A stretch of DNA of 64,000 bases. Origin: Galerina marginata (lineage: Eukaryota > Basidiomycota > Agaricomycetes > Agaricales > Galerinaceae). Below the pieces are notes generated by a model. That model searched no databases and was not told the origin of the DNA. It saw only the letters and a list, made by a program, of their open reading frames with translations. This document shows, piece by piece, positions 10,655-21,917 of this stretch (positions are counted from its first letter, which is position 1; every line of letters starts with the position of its first letter). The DNA is taken from the NCBI GenBank assembly GCA_023014335.1, contig JAECYW010000020.1, positions 1,054,001 through 1,118,000 of the forward strand, in the 5' to 3' direction. Both the position numbers and the translations under genes were made by a program.

Positions 10655-11345
10655 CCGTTGGGACTCGAGAAAAGGCGAAGCTTCGAAGTAAATCGATTTC
10701 TGAGGCGAGAACACGGACTAAAGATGAAGATGGCATTAACAGTAAGTAGCTTAGAGCTAATGAAACATAGTCGAATTTGACACGTACTTCGGATGCTCGT
10801 AGAAATAAGTTCATACTCCAATCTTAAACTGGCGAAAACTGCTACTCTGTAGGCCTAAAGGTAAGGCGGCAGAGGGTTCAGGCGACAGTCCGAGAGAATG
10901 CCCATCAGCAACGACAGCAGCCCATGACAATGATATGAGAGAAGGCGAAGCTTCGAAAGTAAACAGACGGAATTTTTCTTGCTGATTTCTGGGGCAAGTT
11001 CTAAATAGAACGCGAACTAAAGATGAAGTGGGCGTCAACGGTAAGACCTTAGAGGTGATGAATGAAATTCAGATTCGACACGTACTGGTATCCATGCGAT
11101 TCTCCGCGAATGAGTTCGTACTTTAGCCTTGGGCTGGCGAAAACCGCGATTCTGTGGGCCTCAAGGGAATGAGATAACGAATGAGCAAGCCAAGAGAGTA
11201 AAACAAGCGACGGGCAGCAGAGGCTGCAGGCGACAGTCCAGGAGAAAGCCCGTCAGCGACGAGAGGAGCCCATGACGATGATAAGAACCGAAATCAACGA
11301 AGGCACGGGCAGTCAAGGTGAAGTTGAGGCTGCGAGTATCTGAAT
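10655..11345. repeat. Degenerate tandem repeats
   Basis: Sequence at 10661-10860 recurs imperfectly at 10939-11170. Shared words include 'aggcgaagcttcgaa', 'actaaagatgaag' and 'ctggcgaaaac'. A second sub-unit recurs at 10876-10935 and 11228-11285, sharing 'aggcgacagtcc' and 'agcccatgac'. Reading the minus strand gives related but frameshifted peptides, so this may be a decayed duplicated gene. No family is recognised. Confidence 0.5.
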
Positions 11346-11817
11346 GTGCTACGACTCACGAATCGAGGCGTGGATATGCTCAGGTCGGCATATGGAAAGA
11401 TGCGAATGTGTCAAATTGATAGCCAAGATAAAAACACACAAAGTACGAGATATTACTGAGAATGATCACTTTCCCGCCCGGCTAACTCTAAGCATCGTCA
11501 AAGTCGTCCTACGAGCACCTCGACGACGTCAAGGCAAAACGGCAGAGGAGGCGGCCAAATCGACTCCGCTAGCCCTCGTTGGGATGGCCAGCAGTAGGCA
11601 CGTTGTACGGGTCCACATATTTTAATCAGTCGATAAATTTGTTAATGATAACCGACGAGGACATTGGGTGCATCTTTACAGATGTTGAAGGCGACGCGAC
11701 AATGATGGAGAGGCGACGTGAGGCAATCTGAGAAAGAAGGTAATGAATGGAAAAGACCACGAGAAGAGAAGAGGAGAATAAACATACAGCGAACGATTTG
11801 CCTCGTCAAGGCATAGG
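11346..11817. other. Non-coding spacer
   Basis: No supported gene on either strand. Confidence 0.35.
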
Positions 11818-12395
11818 TCAGGCATTGTATTGACGACTGGCGACATTGGCGGTTTGCGAGGCAGTGAGCGGCAGGTGTACATCCGTCGAAGAAAGTTGAG
11901 GAAAAGGAAGTTCTAACATTGGATGAGTATGGTCGGTGGAGGCCAGAGAGCAATCATACCTTGGAGACGCGGAAGATTGCCGTTGAAGCGTAACTGTGGT
12001 GGTACGATAAGCATACGAATTTTAAAAGAACTCAAACGGCAACAAAAGAAGTTAGAATGTCGTCTCCGTCGAAATACTTTTCCGTGTAAGCAGACACTGG
12101 ATAGACAACTGATGGAAGAAAAAAAAAAAGGCTACGTACGGTAAGAGGTTCCCAAAGCATGTCTTGGAGGCGGGAAAACGTGAGCAGAGTGTCCCGGTAA
12201 TTGGCGTCTCCGCGACGCGCGGTGTCCAAGGCACTCGGTACCCATAACATGGTGGGGATGGCTCTATATTGGGATTACAAGAGAGAAACTGTATGCACGT
12301 CAAGTTGAGTATGGGAACCATAGGCAATTTGGGAGGACATACCTCAAGTGGTACGTCCAGCGACGCGTGTGCACATCGGGGCTTGGAGAATACAT
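11818..12395 (-). CDS. Small spliced protein of unknown function
   Basis: Four exons on the minus strand keep phase exactly: 12395-12343, 12263-12140, 11993-11960 and 11912-11818, giving 101 residues. The introns are 79, 146 and 47 bases, each GT-AG with basidiomycete-like ends (GTATGT, GTACGT, GTATGA). The peptide has coding character: 'DVHTRRWTYHLRAIPTMLWV', 'DANYRDTLLTFSRLQDMLWE', then a Leu/Pro segment 'NLPRLQELPFPQL'. No family is recognised. The true start may lie further upstream, because the frame continues above 12395 in an alternative reading. The 146-base intron is longer than its neighbours and may hide another exon. It could also be a fragment of a larger lost gene. Confidence 0.35.
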
Positions 12396-12747
12396 ATCCC
12401 GGAGAGGGAAAGAAGATAATATCATAGAAGGGAGGCCAGCGATGTTCATAGAGAAGCTGACTGGGAGGACACGACGCGTCGACGACCTGCGCGACCTGCA
12501 CGGTTCGTTGGAGGGAATATAACGGGGGAGGGAAGAAGGAGGAATTTCAAGTCAACCCTGAGGCCTGCCTTTAGTACCACCGTGCACGGACCAAATGCCC
12601 GATCGCGATTTCTTCTCCGCAGTCGGATTTGTCCGACTCGATTAGATTAGATGCATGCATGACCGTGATGACAAGAGGTTGCTCCTGGACCTTCCTTCCC
12701 CGACTGTCGGTGGTCGCAGCCGGTCCATTATCAGTTCATCTATTCAG

Positions 12748-13158
12748 CTAACTTCGATGATGGTCGTCGATGATCCTTTGAAGAACATCGCCATGGTTGA
12801 CGATGTAGGTAGCCAATCCGACTTCTGATGTGGTTCCGCGCTCCATTTTGTGGTCAGATTCTTCAAAATTAAAATGCATGGGAGTTGGATTTGAATAAGA
12901 TGCGCCCAGACCGTGAGATTGCGAGAGGCATCCACGTTTGTGGAGCTGATACCATTGACACGCAGAAATAACCTTGTACTTATTCTTGTCGGGGAAGCGT
13001 TTGAGATCGCACGGCATCTTATGATGATCAGCACACCCCCTACAACCACCACGATGGATAGCCTCCGAGTCAATGCCGACTGACCCAAGAAAAATGGCGA
13101 AATAGTCTGACATTCCTGCAGAAATAGTGTTGTCGGTTTCCCAAAAAGGTGGCTCCAT
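12748..13158 (-). CDS. Uncharacterised ORF, 136 residues
   Basis: An uninterrupted minus-strand frame starts with ATG at 13158, only 40 bases beyond the stop of the membrane-protein gene on the same strand. The peptide has balanced composition, several Cys ('RGGCRGCADHHKMPCDL'), aromatic-rich stretches and an amphipathic end ('ILQRIIDDHHRS'-like). The frame opens right after that upstream stop. It may therefore be a separate small gene, or a C-terminal exon joined by an intron I did not recognise. No family and no signal peptide seen. Confidence 0.35.
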   Translation of the reverse strand: MEPPFWETDNTISAGMSDYFAIFLGSVGIDSEAIHRGGCRGCADHHKMPCDLKRFPDKNKYKVISACQWYQLHKRGCLSQSHGLGASYSNPTPMHFNFEESDHKMERGTTSEVGLATYIVNHGDVLQRIIDDHHRS

Positions 13159-13197
13159 TCCGGTTCCATCGTGTCCAGTCGTGAAATATGTATAATC

Positions 13198-14364
13198 TCA
13201 GTTGACATGGTCGACTCTATTGTTAACGCTATCCAGCACGCCAACAGTAGTTGTTGCATCTGTTCCTCGCGCTATGCGGTGAACAAGCAGGAGGGAAGCA
13301 ATGGCCTTGAAATTTCAAATTTCAATAATATATAATGATCAAAAACAAATCTGACTCACGCAAATTTGAGGAAAAAGAAAAAAAGGAAATGGGAGGAGCA
13401 TTTGTGATGCCACTTTCCAGAAGGATATGGTAAAACAAGCAAGCTCAAAGACTGAAATTAAAGCGCAGGATTCCATGAAATTGGTCAAAATACGGTTGTA
13501 TAATGTGCTGGGGGTGCTTCCAATTGTGCTTTTAATACAGGACTGACGATGATGGATGCGAAGGAAAATCAGGGCTGAAGGGACCATGTTCGTTAAACCG
13601 CATATAGAGAGTAGGACTGGAGTCCACTGCGGTTTAAGTGAAGTTGACGACTCATCAAGGACAGCGAGTATCATGGATCCTGATACTTGCTCCAAGTTAA
13701 TGGGCGAAAAACACTGGGTACTGGGAGATAAAACTTACCCAACGAAACCAAAAAGGATAAAGAAAGCACGCCAAGTAGAAAACCTCGGTAAAATTTTGAA
13801 ATGCCTTGGTATACGATAGCACAGCGCCAGATCTGCACAAAAAATTACAGTCGGGTCATGGATAACTAGTTCAAAAGTCACACTCACCAGAAAGCCGTCC
13901 ACCGCCCAAAAAATAAACGGTAAAACGAATATGAATAGAGTTGTATAAGTATCAACCTCTACGTTGCTACTGAGGTAAATTTTTCGAAAGCCTGAGCTTT
14001 TGGCGAAAGTCATAAACGCGTTGTTCATGCAAAGGAGTATATATCCAATCAAGGATAGTGTGCTCAGCAAGGCCATCAGGGTGGAATAGATGAGAAGGCC
14101 CCATTTTTTGCTCCCTGAGTATTTCCTCCAGCCACCCAAAAGAACCGAGAGGCAGGTAATATAGAGTGAAAGTACAATTCCATATCCCATGGAAGACATG
14201 AAGGTGGCAAGAATTTTGGCAGCAGCGGGGTTGTTTTGTATTGGAGGCATCACTTCTATAAGACCGCCGGGGTAGTCGCAAAGACCCCTCGCCCCGGAGT
14301 CAGGCGCTACCCAGGGAGATTGTAATGAATAGGTGCAATGCATTGGGCGGCTTGGGTAAGTCAT
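13198..14364 (-). CDS. Fungal multi-spanning (about 7 TM) membrane protein
   Basis: Four exons on the minus strand: 14364-13888, 13832-13739, 13685-13360 and 13305-13198, giving 334 residues with every phase consistent. The introns are 55, 53 and 54 bases. Hydrophobic segments run through the whole chain: 'GIVLSLYITCLSVLL', 'LIYSTLMALLSTLSLIGYILL', 'TLFIFVLPFIFWAVDGFLIW', 'GVLSLSFLVSLVSGSMILA' and a last pair near the end. The junction 'AVDGFL-IWRCAIVYQ' recreates the conserved W-R-C-x-V/I-Y motif of a very common but uncharacterised agaricomycete membrane family. 'FMESCALISVFEL' corresponds to its E-S-A-x-x-Y/S-V-F-x-L helix. A TATA-like 'aaatatata' near 14440-14450 lies upstream, and the start context is ACCATG. 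It presumably sits in the plasma membrane; its role is unknown. Confidence 0.8.
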
Positions 14365-15480
14365 GGTGTAATCGTCGAAAGGAATGGAGGGTTGGGAAAT
14401 CCAGCTTGTGTTGCTGAAGAAATCCCCGTCACCAGTCCGGGTCTATATATTTAAGTATTCATCAGTCATAATTGGTGTCAGCGTGTCACAAATTGGATGT
14501 TCATACGGGTCATGACTCACAAAATCAGACCGCGGTTAAATAAACGGTGAACTGGTCGCGCATTTACAGGGTACAGGTAACGCTGACAGCACATCGCTCA
14601 ATCTTGATGCCTCAAAACACCACACTAGACGGTCGTATTTTCGAGGCATACTTCGGGATGAGCTGGTAGCTTGGCACAACGGTGGCCGCGTATTTTAATA
14701 GATGATGCTGCGCAGACAAGCTGTGATTGCGCGGGAATGCGGTCTTTTTGTTTGACATCAACATTTCAAGCAAAAAAATCTTTGCCGTAAGTTTCTCAAT
14801 GATGTTAGAAATTGTCGCGTTATCAGCTTCTCAAGTGACCGCCAGAGTTTCAACTACAACAGTAGAATCCCTCACAATGGATTGCTAGATAGCACAGGAT
14901 TTTCTAGCCAGTATTACAGGTCTGCTGTGAGCCCAACAAGATAAGATAATGACGACCAGTAGCTGATGGCCACGAATAAATGAACATAGGCGACGATGTT
15001 TGCCAGTTACGATTTTTCACCGATCCAAATCAATCGCAGATCAAGTTTAACAGATCAAGTTACGGGTCCTAAAAGTAGAACTTGTGATTGAGGCAGGGTC
15101 TCACACCGCACATGTTCTCCGTCTGCTTCCGAGGTTTCATCCAAAACCAGAAATATAAAAATCTAGTTAGAAGGAGGACGTAACAAGATTCACAAACAGG
15201 GAATTCTTGACACATTGCATTTCGTATTACCACTAAACCACTTACACAAGCACTCGCCACCTTGTGAGACGGCCATGGACCAGCCCAATATCCTACTCCG
15301 ACTTTTAACGCGAACCTATAACAGTAAGTTAGGCCGTTAACAAAGTTGAACTCACCATTTCGGAATTGACCGCATCCTTGCCGCCCAGCCGAGTTCCAAC
15401 TAAAATCCCAACCGAGACTCAAATGAAAGTCAAATGAAGCCCAACCGAGCTACTCTGAGCGACCCTAAATGCTGCCCTCG
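14365..15480. other. Spacer with a doubtful minus-strand ORF
   Basis: A 117-residue minus-strand frame (15069-15422) can be spliced in several ways but matches nothing I know. The remainder shows no coding signal. Confidence 0.3.
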
Positions 15481-15985
15481 AGTACCGTGCTTTGGTATAC
15501 TTCGACCAAGTTGCTTTCTTTCTTCGTTTTCGGGTGGGGGGAAGGTGAGGGTGACTGGAGTACAGTTCGGCATCCTCGGACGCCAAAGAAAAACAACTGG
15601 CATACAAGGGTGGCTAACTACCTCTCAGCTTAAGTAGCTGTGCATGTTCTATTTTAACGTCATCGGAGACGCGTACCCTGTTCATGCTCTACTCCTTTTA
15701 ATTATAAAACTTTTCGATAGTTATAATAGGTGCCAAATACTGCTGTTGCCTCCCACGACACAGCCTTGCTTTCCTGAAGACATCTGCACCGCCGTGTGTT
15801 GAGGCTGTGCGCCATGTCCTACATAAGATATCAGTACTTAGTTCCGGAAAAAAGCTAGCTCTCCTTCCTGCTAGCAATGGTGTGTTTTTTTTCTCCTTCG
15901 GCTCTCCTCAATTTACTTTGAGTCTAATTGCGAAGTTCAGACAGATGACAGTGACCTACGCATAGCTATCCCTGCCCAGGAGGCG

Positions 15986-17923
15986 ATGAAACCTTGGCTG
16001 GAGATGACATCTGCACGAGCGACCGAGTTGTGGCAACAAGACTTGGAATCTCTCTGTCTCGACGCCGAACACCGTTTTCCAAATATTGTCTGGCGTACAA
16101 AAGCAAAACTGGGTGACTCCGACAATGCCGAAGCATCCAGAAAAATCTGGGGCCATCTGGGTACGTCAACAGTGAGGTTTCCAATTATGTTGTCTCCAAT
16201 AACATGGAAATTTCAGCTATTGTGCTTGCACGGGGGCCTCCGGCCTTTGCTTCTCGGTATCTCACCCAATCACCAGAATTAAAGCCCGACAGCCATGGGG
16301 AGAAATCAGACCTGGCATTCCTTCCAAAGGATTCCTGTGATTACAAGTCCCTATCTTACGACCTTTCACACCTCTACACGGCAGCCTCAAATAAGATTGA
16401 AGACGGAATTGATATTTCTACTCAGCGAAAGCGCCTAGATTCCCTGCGGAACGATTTTGTATACATGTGGAGAAGCCAAATGTATTCGGATGTTCATATC
16501 ACTTTACCACTCGGGGAAACAGAGGAACGCCAATCTCACACATTCTCGTCCCATCGTTTCCTTCTCAGTTCACGTTCACCTTATTTTCACCATGTTCTTG
16601 CTCACGGCCCCGGGACACGTCCAAAGTCCTCAAATAAACAGAGCATCGTTCAACTTAGCCTTCCTAGCGCACATTTTACCCTTCCATCTCTTCATTTTAT
16701 CCTTGGCTATCTCTACACCGGCACGCTGAAGTTTTCGCATCGGCGATATGGCCTTGCGACTGCGATGTTCATATTCACCGGGTCACTATATCTCGAACTC
16801 CCAGCTTTAAAGGAGCTTATTCTGGCCGAAATTATAGTCGAAAAGCTACATGGCATGTATCATGCGTTTCTCCCCGACCCCGAATATTCGAAACTCGTGG
16901 ACGGTAATTGGACCACCGCGGTAAATCTGGGGTGCCAATGTAGGATTTGTGCCAGGCGCACTCCTCGCGTTCTTCAATTCGCGCTGAAAGAGAACATCAA
17001 GAATGATTTGCTCGAACGCGGAGCTCGAAGGGCCCTTATTGGCCTGTTTGGTGAAGGGTGGTGTACTGAACAATTTGCTGCATTACCCGAGTCCATCACA
17101 GGTCCAGTTTGTTCCGATATTGGGGAGATGATTACAGCCTCGAGCGTCCTGCCTATGCTATTTGCAGCAGAGTCGGCACTCATCAGGCTGGGGAATCGAC
17201 GAAAGAATTGGGTACTAATCGTGAAATCGTCTATCCTTTGCGTTCGTAAATTAATCGACAACGTGCTATGCGCAAATACTGGAACTTGTTTCAAGTCCCA
17301 AACATGGCGGGATTTAACAGACGGTTACGTGACGAAGGCCGGAGATAATCCATCGAAGTTTGACCGAGTTACTTGGGTCTTGAGGGCTATTTTAAGGGGT
17401 GCAAATCCAGGAAACGCGTCTGCTCTCTATCAGGTACAGCAAGCCAATATCCTTATCATAGACATCTCATTCTTAAGCTTAATAGGCTCTAGGTTCCTCT
17501 GGCCATTGGTCTTTCCGCCCCTATTCCATCTGGGCTCGGATTGAACGAGCCCGCGTCGAGCTTCAAAAGTTGGATTTATCTGCTCCTTTGAGTCCTTTCC
17601 CGTCTCTGTCAATCCAACGTTTTAAGTTAGGCGAAACCGACAGTCTGCTGAGCTCTGCCGCGTCTTTCTACTCCTGCATATCAACTCCCAGCAGAATCGC
17701 TTCCCTTTCGGAAGAGCAGGCAAACATCGCCGGGTACAATCCATACCTTTCGGCCCTCGATCTCGCAACAGTTTCGTTATACTCGTTGGCGTCGTCAAGG
17801 ACTGGCACCACCGACTACGGATTGTATTATACTCGGTGGGCAGTATCCCAAGAAACAATTCAAGATTCGGAATCGATAAGGGCAATCACAAGGAGGCGAA
17901 GTTGGGATTCCTTTCGGAATTAA
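15986..17923 (+). CDS. Fungal BTB/POZ domain protein (paralogue 1)
   Basis: Three exons, 15986-16160, 16217-17433 and 17486-17923, give 609 residues with introns of 56 and 52 bases. The BTB core begins near residue 150: 'MYSDVHITLPLG', 'HRFLLSSRSPYFHHVL', 'FILGYLYTGTL'. The downstream half holds a conserved Cys/His-like patch ('GCQCRICARRTPRVLQFA') and 'ERGARRALIGLFGEGWC'. The N-terminal 'W-RTK...IWGHLAIVLARGPPAF' segment also belongs to this agaricomycete family. BTB domains mediate dimerisation and often recruit cullin-3, so a ligase-adaptor role is possible but unproven. The start is the first in-frame Met that is also present in the paralogue; the frame is open a little further upstream. 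A close paralogue lies at 33968-35906 on the same strand. Confidence 0.8.
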
Positions 17924-18499
17924 ATGGCACCGAGAAGACTTTTCGCTCGATAACCAGTCGAACAACATGACAGGTCGTGAGGTAAAACATATATAACAGC
18001 TACGGTACCTTCTCGACGAATTATATCGCATCCCTTCAGAAATACAAGCGGGAGTCACATTCATCGCGCAGGGCGCTAGGCTTGAGGTCAACAATCTCAG
18101 GTAGGGCGGGTAAGATAATAAGCTTGGGTCGTGTGCATCCGCCTTGAAGGCTTTGGTCGAATCCACATGAGTTAAAGCAACAAATTTTAATTGACATCAA
18201 TACATATGAATATCCTAAACTGCATTACAAACCACTCCTCCACACGGGAGACCAGCATAAATATGAAGACTCTATCAGTATCAAAGCAAGAGGCGCAGAA
18301 GACATCGAGTGGAAGATTGGTCGTAGCATCCCTGAAATTGGAGAGATGCGGCACGCAGGTAAGTTGCAAATGAGGACGTCAATGGCGGCAGCGGAGTCTG
18401 CCCAAGCCCTCACTAAGGCACGATCCGAGCTTCTGCTAACCAGGAGCGCAAACGAAAAGAGGGAGGAACAAAAAAGTGCGGTACATATGTGTAGCATGA

Positions 18500-19870
18500 A
18501 CAAGTGGAATGAGCTTCGATTCACGAGCTTTCGTTGATGTTGATGATGTTGATGAGGATGGTACTGCCACCACCGACGACAACGACAACGATGCAGCTGG
18601 CCCTCAGTGTGAGGGGTAAGGATTACCTCGCGGCGGCGGAGGAAAACAAAGAGGGAAAATCTCGTTCCTGGCGTAGTACAGCTCCTGTAGCACGATCTAA
18701 ACGGGGGCGTTCCTGAAAAGATAAAATTAAATGATTAAATAAGATGAAAGTAAAAGAGGAACACATACCGGAAGATACATTAGCAGCACGGCACCGGATG
18801 GGTCAACAAATCCTCGTCGCTCGGGCTGTCGTCGTTTCTGTTAGTGGTGGTGGTGGTGGCGAATTGACGATGTCGTTAGAGTTGTTGACGAATCGATGAG
18901 CACTAGAGGGATGGAGCCATCGATGATGTAAATGTGTCGTGCTGATCGTGGCGGAGGGATGCGCGGAAGCAGACTCGACGACTTGCCGCTGGATTCCAGA
19001 CAAGGAAACCCAAAGCTTGAAGAATGGCTGCGGATGATTAACCCTGCGAATCAAGTTAGGCTAGAATGGAGCTCAATGGCGTTGGAGACCTTACTAGCTT
19101 AGGGAGGACGAGGTGAAGGTGAGGGTAGGGAGACGGCTGTTGGTAAAGTGGTAAAGGAAGAAAGCCAGCAATGTTGGTGGTTAACGTTGATGACGCCGAC
19201 AACGCTGCTGACGTGGCGCTGCAAAACCCCAAGGACTCGCGCGGGCAGGCACTAAATGGCATTAAATGGTCCTGGTCGATACCTAAGACGTTAGCGGCAA
19301 CGGCGGTATTGCCTGAGCCGACTTCGGTTGGTGCTACAATTGTGGGTAGAGCGATGACGTGGTTGATATCGATGTCCACTGCGGCTATGGCTGTGTCATG
19401 ACTGCGTCAATATGAAGCTGAAGGCGGTGGATTGGGGAGACATCGGACCTGGATAAACGTCTATGGACCGAAGCTATCCAGTCTTCAGTTCGCTGAAAGC
19501 TATCACAAGGAGTGATCGTTACAAGGACGCTCCTGGGATGGTGTTGGCCCTGTCTTTCGTACTGGTTTTGGTGAGGTGGTACCCGTCTACTTCTCCTTCT
19601 TGATCGTTTAATAGTCGTTGTTTCGGAGACGGCGGTGATGCCTGACATTGCCACTGTGGAAGAAAGGAGAGTCAGAGAAGAGATAGGGAGAAAGGAGATA
19701 GAACAGGCGAACAATAAGATCGACGTGATTAAATAACTGCCTCTACTACCAGTACAGACAGCGGTACGATTGCTGATATAGTTGAAACACGATGTCGATA
19801 CTACTCTAATAAGTATAGTACGCAAGTCGGGTGAGTGCACATAGAACAGAGAAGAGGGAGGTACAAGCGA
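18500..19870 (-). pseudogene. Decayed mucin-like single-pass membrane gene (beta copy A)
   Basis: Minus-strand homology to 36.58-37.85 kb and 48.68-50.1 kb. The recognisable part is a Val/Ile-rich membrane-like segment ('STISAIVPLSVLVV') near 19770-19810. It is followed by an intron-like gap ending 'ccacag' and a low-complexity tail. Stops and frameshifts interrupt the rest, and the Asn/Thr-rich outer part seen in the other copies is degraded to Val/Ile/Asn runs. Probably a dead copy. Confidence 0.35.
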
Positions 19871-20664
19871 CGTACGTTGATATCTATCACTTGGTGTGCA
19901 AGACCAGTATTTCGCATTCCATAACAGTCAGGGAATCTGTTCAAATTGAAAACATCAGCCATGAGAAACTTCCCTGGCAAGAATATAGACGTACGACGGA
20001 CCTAGCATCAGAGCTATCCACGAAACGGCCAGCTGCCATCGAGTGCGAGACAAAGAGTGAGTGGGAAGACCTAGATAGCAGTACTAGCACATCGTTCCCA
20101 AACCCTTGAAGATGTTGGGCTTGTGGCGACCGTCAATGGCTCATCGTCTAAATGCAAGCACGCGGGCTGTAGGGGCGGCGGAACTTAGCGCGTCAATAGA
20201 CGTGAGCTTCAAGAGGACATGGAGGAAGCAGCAGCCACGGCATCAAAGTAGTCGACCTCGTCGTCTATGGTGTACTTGGGGAGGAATGTGGGGCGGGCAG
20301 CAGCGCTGTCGCCTTAAAAGTTAGATCAATGCTTTGTCAGCTGATGTAAAAATATGACTTTCTTTTCGTCGATGCACAGCCTTTTTGTTGGTTTGGCGGC
20401 TCTTCCAATCCTTGTCCAGCCCCGACAGGTGCGTACTGCACATGCCATGCTCTTTGTAAAAGCTCTCTGATCTGTCTTAGTCATGCCCCTTCCTCAGGAG
20501 CCACTGGCAGCGCTGCGACTTCAGAGTTCACATAAGACTCATCTGTCTAGCAGGCCGCTTCTCGCTTTATCGCGGAGTTATTAACACTGTGGACTCGTTT
20601 CTTCCTGGGTCTTCGTATTCCACTTTGTGAATCGTGGCTTTGACGTTCAAACCTCTTTGAAGTT

Positions 20665-21917
20665 TCGGAAAACTAATTTGGGTCCCTTCATTCGTACAAA
20701 TCCTGGGGCCTGGCGCTGGGATTTGATGCTTCCTCTTAAATTGGCACGCCTTTTCTATCCGTCTACATGACGCCATGGCGCCATCCAAGTATTCCGTTTG
20801 CGGATCTGTGACGTGCAGACTGGAGGCTATCTGGGTCGGCAGTACGAACGCAATTGCACAGTTCTCCTTGCACGCCTCCTATCATATATCCGACTGCGTC
20901 TTTTTAAATTTCAACTCGAAGGTCTACCCTTTACTTTCGAAGGTCGAAGGACCTACACCACGGACCTTGCTTGAGCGTGTGACGAAACTCCGCAAGTGCT
21001 TCTCGGAGGACCGTGCTATGCCGATCTGTCTAAACATAATAACCCGCTCCCGCAATCAACAGAGAACGGCCGTTTCTCTTACATTCGCTACAGCTGCGAG
21101 TGTGGCTTCTGGTCGTGGTTTAGAAGTATTTATGCCCTCCATAATCTTAGTGTCTCAATAGACACCAATGGCTTGCCAACCGCATCGTTCAAAAAACACT
21201 CTCGACTTAACGCGTCTACCAATGTTTGGAAGCTTAAGCTCTCTGCGAATGGACTTGACAACTGAATTACCCTGCGGGTGGGAAGGCATACGAAGGCGTA
21301 ATTCCAGACTTGCTGGAGTAAGTTTTTCATTCTAAAATGTGCGCTCGATGTCCTTTATTTAATTAATCCTATAGTGATCATTTCCTTGAAGAAGGGCATT
21401 CCCACTGGGGCTCAGGTCGAGGGCTCAGGTCGAATACACGACTAATACTGCATTTACACTATGAAGCCTTATTAAATTTGGTATTGAATTACAAACTCGC
21501 AGATCGACGACGGAAGTTCGGGAACTGCGAATTCCTTTGCACTTCGTGGTGTAAGCTGTTCGTGCTCTTCGCTGACGGTCATGCTAACGCTGGGAAATTT
21601 GACTGGCCCGAAGTACAGCGTTATCGTCGATGTTATCTGCCCTATTGAGGCTGCCGTAATGACAGACCTAGCAGCCGTAAGCTGTGTCGTTTCACCCGGC
21701 TAACTCCTATATACTCACCCTGTGGTTATACTCCAGAAATCTTCTGAGGCTAGTGGGGCTGACGTCGAAGCCATCTTTGTCTGGAAAAGGTCGCTTAAGT
21801 TCTTCGGTCATTTTCAGCTGTACGTACTCTAAGTAGCGGCCTGCATTAACAGAGCCGAAAGAAATTCAAACCGCAGAAAATATTATACACAAAATTTAAA
21901 TTACCTGTACTGGGAAG
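20665..21917. other. Gene-poor region
   Basis: Several overlapping ORFs below 130 residues, none with a recognisable domain. Nothing firm is supported. Confidence 0.3.

Larger units (their letters stand above)
15480..20665. repeat. Segmental duplication, copy A
   Basis: Copy A is homologous to copy B at about 33.4-38.75 kb. Shared landmarks in order are 'acagttcggc' (15560 and 33471), 'gacatctgcaccgccgt' (15779 and 33768), the BTB gene, 'agcggag...atg' blocks near 18390 and 36530, and 'cttaaaagt..atca.tgctttgtcag' (20309 and 38397). The end near 20635-20665 ('ctttgacgttcaaacct') corresponds to the spot where the palindromic element entered copy B. Confidence 0.6.

Noticed and set aside
15069..15422. 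117-residue minus-strand ORF
   Set aside because: No domain, no consistent splice model and no conserved counterpart in the duplicate block at 33 kb.
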